Positions 44,431 to 56,605 of a DNA stretch of 64,000 bases are shown one piece after another; the stretch's first letter is position 1; every line of letters starts with the position of its first letter. Under the pieces are notes generated by a model. That model was not told where the DNA came from and ran no database searches. It worked only from the letters and a program-made list of their open reading frames with translations. Both the position numbers and the translations under genes were made by a program. The DNA comes from Antilocapra americana (lineage: Eukaryota > Chordata > Mammalia > Artiodactyla > Antilocapridae), in contig ML660774.1 of assembly GCA_007570785.1 (NCBI GenBank), positions 2,826,201 through 2,890,200 on the forward strand, written 5' to 3'.

Positions 44431-45739
44431 CTGAGGAGTGCGGGGTAAACATCCTCCACCCAGGATGTGGATGAAGAGGAGAGACAGGTGTCGTCCTGCA
44501 GGGAATGAGAAGCAATGCGTTCTTTCCAAATGGATACAAAGTAAATGCAAATATATTTCTTCTTGGTTTTGCATTTCCGTGTTTCAGCCACTGACACCCA
44601 GCTGAATTTCTGCTCTTACACTTTATAAGGCATTTTATATCCTTAAAATTGTTTTCTCCCTTTATCTAGCTAAAACACTCAGCAAAATAGTTGGCATGTA
44701 TTAAAACTCCAAACAATATTTACTGAAGGAGAAATTGTTTGTTGTTTTCTGAAGCTTGCTGTAAACTTCCATTAAATATTCTGTTTAAAATATTTAAACA
44801 GCTATATGAAGAGAATGTAAAATAGCTCATTAAAATTTTTTTATTGATTCCATGATGAAATAATACTGTTTTGGGTATGTTAGGTTAAATAAAATATATT
44901 GTAAGAAGGTAAAAATATTTTTACCTAAAATTGGTAAAAAATAAATTTTACCTATTTATTTTTATTTTAATGTGGCTACTGAAAAGTCTAAAACAACATA
45001 CATGGCTCACATTTCTGCTGAGCAGAGCTTCTCTAGACTCTGGCTAGTGGAGGTCTGCTCTGTGGACTAATAGCATATGCATTATCTTGATGTATAATCT
45101 GAAGCCCCTCCCAGACAAACTGAATTTGAATCTGAATAAGTTTTTTAACAAGATCTCCAGGTAATTTGTATGAATATTATAGTTTGAGAAGCACTGCTTG
45201 GAACTATTTTCATATTCATCCCTTCCTCTAGAGTAAAGATCAAATGCAGTGTGTACTGCCTGTCTCAAAACATGAGTCGGTAATGAAAATAAAGGCTTCA
45301 AACTCATGAAAATGAGAGCTTGGTAAATAAGGAAATGATACCTGTTTAACATGGAAGTTGGTTGAATAACACAGTTTTCCCCAGCCCCTAATATTAAAAT
45401 TTCTATCGTATAGTTGCTTGTTTGTTACTGGCACAGCAGATTTGCACCATGAATCCGAACGGAACTAAACTCGTCCTATCTGAGGACCCAGTGCTACACG
45501 GTGCCATTTTGCTCAGAATCCTCCCTTTGTCTCAGTACAGTCCAGTGACCCATATTGGAAAAAATTTACTGGAGAGTTCTCACTGATCTTTGCAAATATT
45601 CTTTTTTTCAGAATCAGTATCTTCAACCCTTCCTTATCTCTTCTTTCACCAAATTACTTTCATATTATTTCTAAAGTTAAATTATGTAATGATTGTTTAA
45701 TTCATTTATTTATTAGAAATGTACCTGTCATTTGAATAG
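44431..45739. other. Intergenic sequence, nothing recognised
   Basis: AT-rich between 44600 and 45000 (a run of TTTTACCTAAAATTGGTAAA types). ORFs at 45044-45352 and 45240-45434 lack support. Confidence 0.45.
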
Positions 45740-45790
45740 CCCTAGTCCATGGGATCAAGAAGAGGCAGATACAACCGAGCACACACACAA
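45740..45790 (+). mobile_element. Bov-tA SINE, 3' end only
   Basis: Short forward fragment: AGTCCATGGGATCAAGAAGA and GATACAACCGAGCACACACA. Confidence 0.8.
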
Positions 45791-45855
45791 GCATTATTGT
45801 TAGCAATGCTGTCATCTCTGTTCTTTCTGACTATACGCGCTCTAACTTTATTCTG

Positions 45856-46064
45856 GGCTTCCCTGGTGGCTCAGTGGTAAAAGAATCCACCTGCCAAGCA
45901 GGAGACACAGGTTTGATCCCTGGGTCTGGAAGATCCCCTAGAGAACGAAATAGGAACCCTCTCCAGTATCCTTGCCTGGGAAATCCCATGGACAGAGGAG
46001 CCTGGCCAGCTACAGCCCATGGGGTTGCAAAGAGTCAGACACAACTGAGCAACTAAACAGCAAC
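45856..46064 (+). mobile_element. Bov-tA SINE, full length with TSD
   Basis: Forward SINE from GGCTTCCCTGGTGGCTCAGT to GAGCAACTAAACAGCAAC. Flanking AACTTTATTCTG (45844-45855) and AACTTTATTTTG (46065-46076) form a 12-base target-site duplication with one mismatch. Confidence 0.97.
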
Positions 46065-46076
46065 AACTTTATTTTG

Positions 46077-46689
46077 ATAAGTTTTGAACTGTTAGTGTGT
46101 GACTTCGAAGTATGCATTGTTTTACAGAAATATATTTAGCAAGCAAACATATCTGAATCCATTATTTTTATAAATTTTGAGAACACTGAAAAATCTGAGA
46201 AATTCTTTTATTTCAATTGTTAGGTTAAGGGATCATTTTCAAAGAAGACTGTAAAATATGAGTGATGACTGCTGGAAGAATTGTTTAACACCAAAATAGG
46301 TTTTCAACTGTTCTGAGTTTACTATTTATATTGTGTTTAATTCCAAAAAGAACCTGAAACTGAGTATAATAAAAGACACAGATTCAAAGTTTTGTTTTAA
46401 AAAAAAACTTGAGTAGTAATTAAATGGGTAGAGAGAAGGAAAAAAGGAAATATATTTTTGCTTAAAAACTTGACTAAGAAGAGCTATTAATTCTGAATGA
46501 TAAAGCTCAGATAAACATATCTGAGCTTACTAGCAAAGGGCAAAATAGCCTAAACATGCAATAAATAATAAAATATTTAATTATTTTTAAGCACATACAT
46601 AAAGGACATGGAAAACCCCATTGGGTATTTTTTTCAAAAAATCAGTCTCTCACATATGCAAAAAAGTATTCCTCAAAAGCTTATTACTT
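46077..46689. other. AT-rich intergenic sequence, nothing recognised
   Basis: No repeat or ORF recognised. Confidence 0.45.
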
Positions 46690-47480
46690 ATATTAATTTT
46701 CATCAAAAACTGAGTACTTACTATATCTTAGTTCAGTGCTAAAGCCGTAAGAGAAACTGGTGAAAACTTTGTTGATTAAAAAAGAAGTGTAATACCTTCT
46801 ATGTGTGTGCATGAAACTGAGGCAAGGGATGCAGTGATAAAGAAAGCTCATAAGGCCATGGTACTCACAGAATAGAACAGGAAGAAAGATGCACATCAAA
46901 CAAGATCCCAGAAAGTGAAATGTAAAAATTTCAGGATGCTATATGAGCCTATATTGAGACATTTTATCCCAGGCTGAAGGTCAGGGAAACTTGCTGGAGG
47001 AAATGACATTTACGCTAAGACTGAAAAATAAGTTAGAGTTCTGCAGACTAAGGAAGCAATTTGTGTAAAGTCTCTAAAGCAAGGTACAAGTGCATGTCCT
47101 TGAGGGTACAAGTGAGGACTGACTCCTGCAGGAAAGGTTAAAGTGTTTGAATGGAAAAGGCACTTTGGTTCTATGAAGATTTTACTCTTAATCCTAGGGA
47201 TACTGGGAGGGAATTAGAGAGTTTTTAAAGTTGGAACCATTCACATATTTTGAAAAGATATTCTGCTAGAGCAGAAAATAGATTATATGGAAGCTTTACT
47301 TGACAGAAGATGTCAGTTATGAGATTAATGAAATGGTTCAAATTGGGAAAGATGTTGACTGGACTCAGAGATGATGGGAACAAAAATTTAAAAACAGACA
47401 GATGAGGACAAAATGCACAGGGAAACCTGGTTTTGTGAATAACATTTACATGAGCAAAATGGTTCAGAATCATCCACATT
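46690..47480 (-). mobile_element. L2 LINE fragment
   Basis: Reverse L2: GAGTACTTACTATATCTTAG at the 3' end, GGGAAACTTGCTGGAGGAAA, ACATTTACGCTAAGACTGAA and ACTGGGAGGGAATTAGAGAG. The far half (47300-47480) is weak. Confidence 0.72.
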
Positions 47481-47647
47481 GAAAGTATAATTGAGGTTTT
47501 CTATTTGGGAAACTAGATAGAGACATGTTGTTAAAGCTGTTTGGAAGATGGTCTTTTCCCCCTTCATTTTGCATTTAATACAAACTCTAAGACAAAGAGC
47601 CATGAGTATTCAATGTGACAGTTAGAAATTTTTATATAGGGTTCTAT

Positions 47648-47848
47648 AATTTCCATGGTGGCTCAGCAGTAAAGAATCCACCTGCAGTGCAGGAGACAAA
47701 AGTTCAGTCCTGGGTTGGGAAGATCTGAAGAAGGAAATGGCAACTCACTCCAATATTCTTGCCTGGGAAATCCCATGGACAGAGGAGCCCGGCTCATGGT
47801 CCATGGGATCACAAGAGTCTGACACAACTTAGTGACTAAACAACAAAA
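47648..47848 (+). mobile_element. Bov-tA SINE, near full length
   Basis: Forward SINE: ATGGTGGCTCAGCAGTAAAG, AATATTCTTGCCTGGGAAAT, GTGACTAAACAACAAAAGC tail. Confidence 0.93.
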
Positions 47849-49235
47849 GCAATTTTTGTCTCTACAAGGAAAGATATGTTTGGTCCATAAAAGCAAAAAC
47901 GTAGGGCCATTTTGCCCCCAGATTAATGTCTTCTGTCACATTACATAATAAGGCCAGCCAAGTTCTAGTAGGAGTACCTCTTGCTGAAATGACAAACATA
48001 CATGTATGTATGTGCATACATACATTTAGAGAAAAATTACTTGTTTGCTTTTGGTATTTGAAGAATAGCCTGGAAGGCATACAGATTTAGCAGACATGGA
48101 AGCATAGTCTGGACTTTAGTATACTCTTGGTCATGTTATAGGTAGTGATCTAATCATTCTAATTTTGTCACTAAAACCTGGTCATGATCATAATTCTTCA
48201 AAATGACTATTATTTTTGTCCTGGAAATCTATCAGTCCCCATTCAGTTAGAGATATGAAAGATCTATTTTCTTTACTTGTGAAATAATGGACATCAATAA
48301 ATCATGTGAATCTTTTCAGTTTATAAGAAACTCCTGCTTTCTAAATTATCATGTTTCCCTGAGGAGCAAGACTTCTAATTGAGACAAGTTCCAAGATGTA
48401 TTTTATGTTCTTGTAATTATTTTAAAACATATGGCAATAAAAAAGTTATGCCTCTGCAGTGTATTTTTATGTATTCTTGTGATCTTACAGATTCAAGTAG
48501 CAACTACGATTTGAAATCATGTGCTTCTCTAAACATAATTATTATTCAATGAAGAGAATATAGGTTTATAACAAAATATATACACATAGTTCATGTCCTA
48601 AGCATGTTTAGTTTAATATTTTAATTATTTATGAAATGGTATTATAAAGTTTAAGTCCTAAATGTATTACTCCTATACCTGAAATTGACAAATCAATGGT
48701 CCAATTGGAAAATGGAAAATTAACAAATTAAACTAATTCAGCTCTTACTGTATAAGTTTTATGATAGTGAATATAATGGTTGGCACATGTTACCTAGAGG
48801 AATTTTAATTAGTTCAAAAAGAATTTATATATCTCTGCAGAGAGATTAATTCCAAGATACAACTCCTTACACCAAAAGTTTATAAAAGACCCAAACCATG
48901 ATTGTGTTAGTGACCTGACACAGAACACTTTGAAAATTTAAAAAAAAAAGAAAAAAGAAAGGAAAAGTGAGGTCTTTGTTAAGTCAGAGTCTCCATGTGT
49001 ACATAAATTCAGTTCAGATAGTTCGAAAGAGATTCTAATGAAGGGATTGTTTACACATTTGGGGCAAGGTCACAAATAAGGAACAAAGAACAGTGGGACA
49101 TCCAGACCACATGCACAGAGCAAGATGCCATAATGACTCCTTAGGCTTAAGGGACAAGAGAAGGAAATGGTGTTACTGAATCCCAATGGAAACAGGGGCA
49201 ATAGAGGAGTATATTTGGGTGAGAGAAACAAAACA
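47849..49235. other. Intergenic sequence, nothing recognised
   Basis: AT-rich, with a small ATGTATGTATGTGCATACAT inverted repeat near 48003-48026 and an A-rich run at 48937-48970. Confidence 0.45.
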
Positions 49236-49256
49236 TATGTGTGTGTNNNNNNNNNN

Positions 49257-49296
<40 letters not shown>

Positions 49297-49316
49297 CATG
49301 CGCACACACACACACA
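49236..49316. repeat. TG/TA/CA compound microsatellite with assembly gap
   Basis: GTGTGT, then ten N at 49247-49256, then about 17 TA units, CATACATGCG and a CA run. The true length is unknown because of the gap; ORFs spanning it are meaningless. Confidence 0.97.
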
Positions 49317-50904
49317 TACCCTTAGAGGTGTGAACTTTCAAAGACACAAATGTGCCTTCGGTTATGAGTTAAATTCCAGTTTGCCCTCTGTGTCCCAGTC
49401 AGTAACTCTTCTTGCTTGTTCATTGGATGCCAGCTGTTGTATAGCACTGATGTACTTTTCAAGGTACTATACTACAAGATGTAAAGTGTTTTCTTTTTGT
49501 GCTCTTTTTTATTATTATTTGTGTGAAAAGTAGACCTATTACAGTACAGTACTATATAGCTGAGTGTGTTAATTAGGTACCCAAGTTAAGTATGTCAGAC
49601 TTAGGAACAAACTGAACTTATGAACCTGCTCTCAGAATGGAACTAACGAGTTTGGAGTTGACTTACTACACACACATATGAATACCTTGAACACCATGAT
49701 AAATACAGTATTCAGTGCTATTCTTAAACATCACAGCTTGTAGGATGTGAGAAAGTTGCACATAATAGATTTACCCCAACACTATAATTTCCTTTAAAGT
49801 ATTCTTTATTCTACATCATTATTCCGAGAGAATTCTAGAATCTGAATCTTAATGAAAGTAGACTATGAAGTCAAATATTCAAGTAAGTCTCAAAAAAAGA
49901 AATGTTATATATCCAAGTTAGAGCTGAAAATTATACTGAAAATCCAGAATGAATGCACTGTATCAGTAAATTTGACCCAATCCAACCTTACATTGCAACT
50001 TTTTTAAACTTAATTTTGAATTCATTCCTACAAATGCTCCCTAGTTATTGCTTATACAAAGAAACATGGTCTTCCAATTCCTTTGCATACATAATATTTC
50101 CTCCCAGAAAGGACCTTTAATTTCTCCTCTGAGCTATTATTTAAAACTTATTAAGATCATAAACCAATCCTTCACATCTGGGGATTCCCTGAGAAAGCTG
50201 TTTCAATAACCAAAGGAATTTGTTGTACATAATGATTTTATTTATCATTTATCCATCCTAAATGATACTAGTTACATACAATTCTTGGGGAAATTTAGCA
50301 AATAGCTATAGGAATAATTTTCTTTAAATTTTGATGAACCTCGGCCAGGAAAGGCTGGTACATGAAGAGGGGTGGGTGGTACGTGCCCTCTGTGAAGTTT
50401 TTGCAAAGCTTAATTGTAATCATCAGACAGGAAGGAATAGTTAGCTATATTTGGCAATATATATTCCAGGATTTGGGGTTATCCAATATTCTTTGTTTTG
50501 TCTGTCTGTCCAAATATTCTTTTTACAAATCTCAAGGTTCCACATTTCCCCAATCAGTGCCTTAATTTTAAAGTAAGACTTGTGAAATCCTGAATTTAGT
50601 TGGCTTTGTGATGTTACAATCACCAAATTATATCTCAGACCTGACCTTCAGTACTGTCTACCCTGCAAATATAAGAAACAATAAGAATTATTTTCAAGAC
50701 CACTGTAGAAGTTGTCTGTTCCACTTTGCATTTACATTGGGAAGTCAGTGGCAGCTAGTCTAACTCACAGTATTTGTAACCTCAACTACAATCCAGGACA
50801 ACGGGCATTTGACATCCAAAGTCTTTCTCTTCTACCCCATGATAACTTGAACAATTGCAGTTATAAGCCTGCCAAGGTGTCAGTGCCAGCTATGTATTTT
50901 TTAG
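49317..50904. other. Intergenic sequence, nothing recognised
   Basis: 1.6 kb with no recognised repeat. The ORFs at 50362-50565 and 50712-50933 lack support. Confidence 0.45.
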
Positions 50905-51114
50905 GGAAAGTGAAAGAGCTAGTCACCCAGTAGTGTCCAACTCTTTGCAGCCCACAGACTGTAGCTCACCAGTCTCCTCTACCCATGGGACTTCTCAGGC
51001 AAGAATACTGGAAGGGTAGCCATTCCCTTCTCCATGGGATCCCCAACTAAGGGATTGAACCTTGGTCTCCTGCACTGCAGGCAGAGTCTTTACCATCTGA
51101 GTTATCAGGGAAGC
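50905..51114 (-). mobile_element. Bov-tA SINE, full length
   Basis: Reverse SINE starting GAAAGTGAAAGAGCTAGTCA, through GCAAGAATACTGGAAGGG, to GAGTTATCAGGGAAGC. Confidence 0.94.
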
Positions 51115-51653
51115 TAGTTCAATCTAAATGAGATCTTAAGGCTACTTCTAGAACAGAGCACTATCAATCAGCATCCCACAGAAAACAGTTCAAATAGTTC
51201 AAATAAATATGAATTAACGTAGGGACTACATACACAATTGTGGGAAGAATTAATGGATCAAACAAGAGCTGTTGAGGCCTGGCTCTGAGAGCCTGTTAAC
51301 TGTATGAAGTTGCTTGCATCTCTAGAATAAAGAGATAAAAGGAAGAAATAGCATTGCCAGAACTCAGAAGGAGAGAAGAACCTAAAGAGGTTCTCGTCAA
51401 GAGTTGGCATTGTTTTAGAGACATCCAGCTAAGTAAATGCAAGCACCTACCTTTGGATTGTCTGCTAATTCCACCATTACCAAATAACCCAGAGGCCAAC
51501 TGAAGACAAAGTAGAGCAAAGGAAGGTGGAAAAGAGATCTGGGGAAGCAAATAAAGGAAAACTAGTACAAATCATGTCACCTGGATTTACTCTCTCAATA
51601 TCTGTATAAGTCAAATTGTAAATAGTTATAAAAATATTGTTCTATGTCCATTT
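51115..51653. other. Intergenic sequence, nothing recognised
   Basis: No repeat recognised. A 9-base direct repeat GTTCAAATA at 51188-51206 is the only structure. Confidence 0.45.
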
Positions 51654-51807
51654 TGTTGTTGTTTTAGTTGGTAAGTCATATCTAACTCTTTTGTGACCTT
51701 ATGGACTATAGCCTGCCGGGATTTTCTGTCCATGGGATTTCCAAGGCAAGAATACTGGAGTTAGTAGCCATGTACTTTTCCAGAGGATCTTCCCAACTCA
51801 GGGATTA
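51654..51807 (-). mobile_element. Bov-tA SINE, lacks part of tRNA end
   Basis: Reverse SINE from TGTTGTTGTTTTAGTTGGTA to TCTTCCCAACTCAGGGATTA. Confidence 0.92.
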
Positions 51808-52063
51808 CTAGGCAATAAAATCAGAATGTACAATACATGTATGTATAAGAAATAGAGTAGGTAAAAGACAATAAAAATAGAACTATGAATGTTGAAAGTA
51901 ATACAAATAAAAATATTTAACTTGCTTGAATATTTAGAATCATCGAGTACTTTCTAAATATTTAAGTGTATAAGTAAGCTTTTATCTTCCCTTATTCCTC
52001 CTAAATGTTAAGAGTTATTAATATCAGTAGCATTTTTAAGAAATAGATTTTGATCAGGTTTAA

Positions 52064-52146
52064 GACAGAAGAGCCTGGTGGGCTGCTGTCCATAGGGTTG
52101 CACAGAGTCAGACATGACTGGAGCAACTTAGCATGCATGCATGCAC
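52064..52146 (+). mobile_element. Bov-tA SINE 3' fragment (first of two in tandem)
   Basis: Forward: AGAGCCTGGTGGGCTGCTGT through GACTGGAGCAACTTAGCATG, ending in ATGCATGCATGCA. Confidence 0.9.
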
Positions 52147-52282
52147 TGGAGAAGGAAATGACAACCTACTCCAGTATTCTTGCCTGGAGAATCCCGGGGA
52201 CAGAGGAGCCTGGTGGGCTGCTGTCTATGGGGTCGCACAGAGTCGGACACGACTGAAGCAACATTGCAGTAGCACCAGAAGC
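52147..52282 (+). mobile_element. Bov-tA SINE 3' two thirds (second in tandem)
   Basis: Forward: CTGGAGAAGGAAATGACAAC through GGTCGCACAGAGTCGGACAC to CAGTAGCACCAGAAGC. Same subtype as the preceding fragment; one open frame (52050-52256) shows the repeated EEPGGLLS translation. Confidence 0.93.
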
Positions 52283-52411
52283 AAGGATTGAAATCAAGAT
52301 ATTTCAGATTCAGGGCAATAATACATACATATGTGCTTTATGCTGCATTTGTTTTAAGATAGACAATGGGTAAACTTATTCTTAGTTTATAGACGGCTAC
52401 TAAGCCAAGAG

Positions 52412-52484
52412 TTGTTGTTCAGTCGCCTAGTCATGTCCCACTCTTTGCAACCCCGTGGACTGCAGCGTGGCAGGCCTATCCCTA
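52412..52484 (-). mobile_element. BovB/Bov-A-type 3' end fragment
   Basis: Reverse terminal fragment: TTGTTGTTCAGTCGCCTAGT to GGCAGGCCTATC. Too short to tell BovB from a SINE with the BovB-derived end. Confidence 0.8.
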
Positions 52485-52870
52485 ACCATCTTTTGTCAAC
52501 AACTAATTTGAAGTTTGCCAACAGAGACAACACTAAAATTCTCCAACAAAGGAGGAATCCACCTAATGAGCACCATAGTTGGAAGAGAAACTGAATATCC
52601 CAGATCAGAGGCAACCAGTCTTCCCCATGTACCAATTTCAGATTTTCAAACAAGTTATCACCCTGCTATTGCTGTTTCCCAGAGAGTTATGCTATAATTA
52701 CATACTTTAAACCATGTTTCAATGTATCCTTCCAGTATTTATCCTGCCCACTCTGTGTAAAATCAGACTTAAATAATTATGCAAATATCTTGTTTAGGTT
52801 TTCCCTCAGTTGCAAATTGCTTTTTAATTCACTTAATTATAAAGAGCACTGTCTCTTCTAACATTCAATT

Positions 52871-53272
52871 AATTCAGTTCAGCTACTCATTCATGTCCAA
52901 CTCTTTGCAACCCCATGGACCCCAGCACGCCAGGCCTCCCTGTCCAACACCAACTCCCAGAGTTTATCCGAACTCATGTTCATTCAGTCGGTGATGCCAT
53001 TCAACCATCTCATCCTCTGTCATCCCCTTCTCCTCCTGCCTTCAATCTTTCCCAGCATCAAGGTCTTTTCAAATGAGTCAGCTGTTTGCATCAGGTGACC
53101 AAAGTACTGGAGTTTCAGCTTCAACATCAATCCTTCCAATGAACACACAGGACTGATCTCCTTTAGTAAGGACTGGTTGGATCTCCTTGCAGTCCGACGG
53201 ACTCTCAAGAATCTTCTCTAACACCACAGTTCAAAAATATCAATTCTTCTCCACTCAGCTTTATCTATAGTC
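52871..53272 (-). mobile_element. BovB LINE 3' fragment
   Basis: Reverse BovB from AATTCAGTTCAGCTACTCAT through AGTCGGTGATGCCATTCAAC to TCCACTCAGCTTTATCTATA. Confidence 0.95.
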
Positions 53273-54074
53273 AATAATCAGGTTTAAATGTGTAGGCAAA
53301 GGCATCGTTATTTGGCCTTACGTTTATTGCATATATAATTTTATGTTTTCACTTTCAAATTTTTTTATATTCTATTTTCCTACATACTGTATAGTATGTA
53401 TACACATAAAACATTCTAAAGGATTGTGTATGTGTATGTGTGTATTCAACACATATCTATGGCCAGAGCTAAGTATTCCTTAAGAGAAGGAATATCTAGA
53501 ACCAACACTGGACATCCATGTCTACCCTTATCTTTTTCAGGAAGTAAAAAAATCTACACTTCTTATTTAGTCTGTACTGATGGTTCCTGTGTTTCTCTGT
53601 GCTCTAGGGAAAAACTAATGGTTGCCTTTGCCACTGCACTGAGTCACATCATCGTCTAAATCAAAGAACAACTAATTTGATATATACACATCTCTGCAAA
53701 TGAACAGAGCACATAAACACTGCTTCCTGGGTTGGTTCATGAGATGGAACCCAGACCTGGATTGGCAAATCACAAGGAGATAAAGGGCTAAGTCTGATGT
53801 TGGGAGCAGTGTTCTCTGATTATGGTCTACTCTGTATGCTAACTACACACACTTCTGATGTGGTAGGATCCTCTAGGCATCAATTACCAAATCCGTTGCA
53901 CTCATTTCCTGATGGAGCAGAAAAATAACCATTCTATTCACTTAAGATGAAATCTACAGTTCTCCTTTATTTCAAATACACAAAAAACTCACAATTTTCC
54001 TTATTTCTCTAAACTCCCGACAATGTCTTATTAATTTAGACACTCAAAACTAAAGTGATTCTGATAATGAATAT
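53273..54074. other. Intergenic sequence, nothing recognised
   Basis: No repeat recognised. The ORF at 53426-53659 includes a TGTATGTGTATGTGTGT run and has no support. Confidence 0.45.
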
Positions 54075-54260
54075 TTGATTCATTCAATCAGTTTGTTCCT
54101 GTTTCTTTGCTGAGTACTTATTAAGTCTCAGGTGCCATTCTAGCTGCTGCGCATAAATTAGTCAACAAAGAGTTGAAATTGCTCCCTGATAAAGCTTGTA
54201 ATATAGTCTGTATATATGTTTTATAAATGTATATAAAACATATATATATATAAACATATA

Positions 54261-54293
<33 letters not shown>

Positions 54294-54560
54294 TGTTTCC
54301 ACAAAACAAACTGCTGAGAAAAAAGAGATATATAGCAAAAAGTATATTAAAAGTGACATGTTCTGTGGAGAAAAATAAAACAAAGATGAAGTAAATGGGT
54401 AGTTTTTGCATTCTTAAATAAGGTGGGCAGGTAAGTTCTCAGTGAGGTGCTATTTTTGTAGAAATGGAAGGAGGTAAGTGAGTAAGACACCTGCCTAATT
54501 TGTGGGAAGAATATTTTAGGCAGAGGAAGCTGCTGAAATTCCATCCCTGTTCCCATTGCA
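54075..54560 (-). mobile_element. L2 LINE fragment with internal microsatellite
   Basis: Reverse L2: GATTCATTCAATCAGTTTGT, GAGTACTTATTAAGTCTCAG, then after the microsatellite GACATGTTCTGTGGAGAAAA and CTCAGTGAGGTGC. The TA/CA run at 54236-54294 lies where L2 has its own A/T-rich stretch. Confidence 0.72.
54213..54294. repeat. TA/CA compound microsatellite
   Basis: Imperfect ATGTATATAAAACATATATA units, then about 8 TA units and five CA units. Confidence 0.92.
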
Positions 54561-54790
54561 GTTTAAATCAAAGCTGAAATAATTCCTCAGTGTTTTCAGG
54601 TCTGTCATTATAACCTGTATATACTACAAATTATAACTTGCAATGTTGGCTATAATTGAAGTAAACGTATCCCTTGTTATACAATATTTGGGTCTTCCCA
54701 GATATAAATTTTACGTTAAGAAAAAAGAATTGCCTTAACCAATCATTTCTACTAATAAATTAGTAAAATCTGTCATTATTCAAACATCAA
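54561..54790. other. Intergenic sequence, nothing recognised
   Basis: Short AT-rich spacer between the L2 and the old LTR-like repeat. Confidence 0.4.
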
Positions 54791-54791
54791 G

Positions 54792-55310
54792 GTGATGGCT
54801 GATTTTATGTGTCAACTTGATTGGGCCAAAGTCTGTCCAGAAAGCTGGTAAAACATTATCTCTGGGTGTGCTTGTAAGGGTCTTTCCAAAGGAGATTAGC
54901 ACTTGAATCCCTGGCTGATTAAAGCACATGATCTCCCCAATCAGAGTGGACATCACCCAATCAGGTGAGAGCCCGGATACAACAGAGGGAGAGGAAGGAG
55001 GAATTTGCTCTCTCCCTGCAATAGCACATCCATCCTTTCCTGCCCTCTGACATCAGCATTCCTGGTTTTCTGGCCTTCAAACTCAGATTAGGATGTACAC
55101 CACTGGTCTGTCCTGGTTCTCAGACTGAATTATACCACTGACTTTCACTGTTCTCCATTTTCAACACAGCAGATTGGGTGGCTTCTTGCCCTTCAGTATT
55201 ATGTGAGCCAACTCCTACAATAAACCTCTCTAGATAGATAGACAGATAGATAGACAGATATAGATATTCTGTCAGTCCTATTTCCCTGGAAAATCTTGAC
55301 TAACTCAATC
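54792..55310 (+). mobile_element. Old LTR-like repeat, family unassigned
   Basis: Starts GTGATGGCTGATTTTATGTG, contains TCAACTTGATTGGGCC and ATCACCCAATCAGG, and carries a CAATAAACC poly(A)-like signal near 55219. It ends TTTCCCTGGAAAATCTTGAC, then TAACTC. This matches a widespread mammalian repeat with internal AATAAA, read forward. A TAGA microsatellite has grown at 55232-55265, where the family has a TATATA-rich segment. Confidence 0.65.
55232..55265. repeat. (TAGA/CAGA)n microsatellite
   Basis: About eight tetranucleotide units alternating TAGA and CAGA. Confidence 0.95.
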
Positions 55311-56088
55311 ATACATCATTTTATACTAATAGAGTTGCCACACTCTCTCTCATGACAATGGAAAATGTAATTAATATATTTCAAATACAAATTTTGAATT
55401 TAATTAAAAAAAAATCTAGGTCCCTAAAGGCAAAAGAGGTCCTACAGAAGGTGTTGAAAGAACTTTAAGCCATTGACAATGAATATTTATCTAGTAGAGT
55501 GAGACCAGTTAACAATTAAAGGGGGAAAAAAAAAGGTGATACCTATAAGACAATAACATGCATATCAAAGTTAAGCTAAACTTGGAAAAACTGATCAAAG
55601 CTTTCAATACTCTTTTTGAAAAGTGGCAACCTTAATGCTCACATGGAAAGTAAAACATGAATTAAAATATTCCAGTAATAATTTCATCATAATTTTATCT
55701 TGAGGTTATGCGAATCATCTCCACTTGAATGATTTTTACGTTAGCATTTGAGGCAAACAAATTATTGTTAACAAAGATTAAATTTTTTCCTCATAACTTT
55801 TAGTTTTATTTCCAGATATATAACATAACAGCCATTTTTATATCATCTTCTATAAAATAGTGGTCCTTATTTTAAGTTAAACTATTTAAGCTGTCTTTTT
55901 CTTTCAGTACTGATTATTTTACCTATCCAGAATTTCCTGTTTTTAGTTTAAATAAAGTGAAAATTTCAGGAGTCTTTTACTGTCTCAAATATAATAGCAT
56001 TGTTTTAAATACTCCTTTAACACTAAGAGGTCTATTGTGCTCTTCAAACTATTGCTTCTAGACTAACTCAAGCAGGGGAATGAATTCT
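55311..56088. other. AT-rich intergenic sequence, nothing recognised
   Basis: No ORF or repeat recognised. An A-run lies near 55526-55535. Confidence 0.45.
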
Positions 56089-56301
56089 TTGTTGTTGTGC
56101 TCAGTCGTACTCCACTCTTTGCAACCTAATGGACTGTAGTCCACAAGACTTCTCTGTCCATGGGGTTTCCCAGGCAAGAATACTGGAGTGTGTTGCCACT
56201 TCCTACTCAGAGATCTTCGCAACCCAGGGATCATACCTTTATCTCTTGTATCTCCTTCATTGGCAGGTGGATTCTTTACCACTAGCACCACATGGGAAGT
56301 C
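56089..56301 (-). mobile_element. Bov-tA SINE, full length
   Basis: Reverse SINE from TTGTTGTTGTGCTCAGTCGT through GCAAGAATACTGGAGTGTGT to GCACCACATGGGAAGTC. Confidence 0.93.
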
Positions 56302-56418
56302 TTCAAAGTATATTTTGCCAATTATTATGTCACTCACTTACTGAATTACGTTAAAAAATAATGAGAGGCATAGAAGAAGCTTAAAGACTTTTGAGTAACT
56401 TCTTATAGCAAGATATAC

Positions 56419-56605
56419 ATGCTTAGTCGCTTCAGTTGACACTATGGACTATAGCCTGCCAGGATCCTCTATTCAGAGACCTCCTTGGCAACAATACTGT
56501 AGTGGGTTACCATGCCCTTCTCCAGGGTATCTTACTGACCCAGGGATTGAACCTGTGTTTCCTGCATGCTGGCAGGTTCTTTGCAGCTGAGTCACCGGGG
56601 AAGTC
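56419..56605 (-). mobile_element. Bov-tA SINE, diverged
   Basis: Reverse SINE from ATGCTTAGTCGCTTCAGTTG through CAACAATACTGTAGTGGGTT to GAGTCACCGGGGAAGTC. Confidence 0.92.

Noticed and set aside
44132..44597. Three overlapping minus-strand ORFs of 79-135 residues
   Set aside because: They lie largely in a probable old interspersed repeat, occupy different frames, and show no domain; a Phe/Leu/Ser-rich composition is typical of antisense A/G-rich DNA.
49186..49533. ORFs spanning the N gap
   Set aside because: They run through ten unknown bases and a TA microsatellite, so the translation is not meaningful.
52050..52256. ORF with internal protein repeat (EEPGGLLS twice)
   Set aside because: The repeat is simply two tandem Bov-tA SINEs translated in the same frame.
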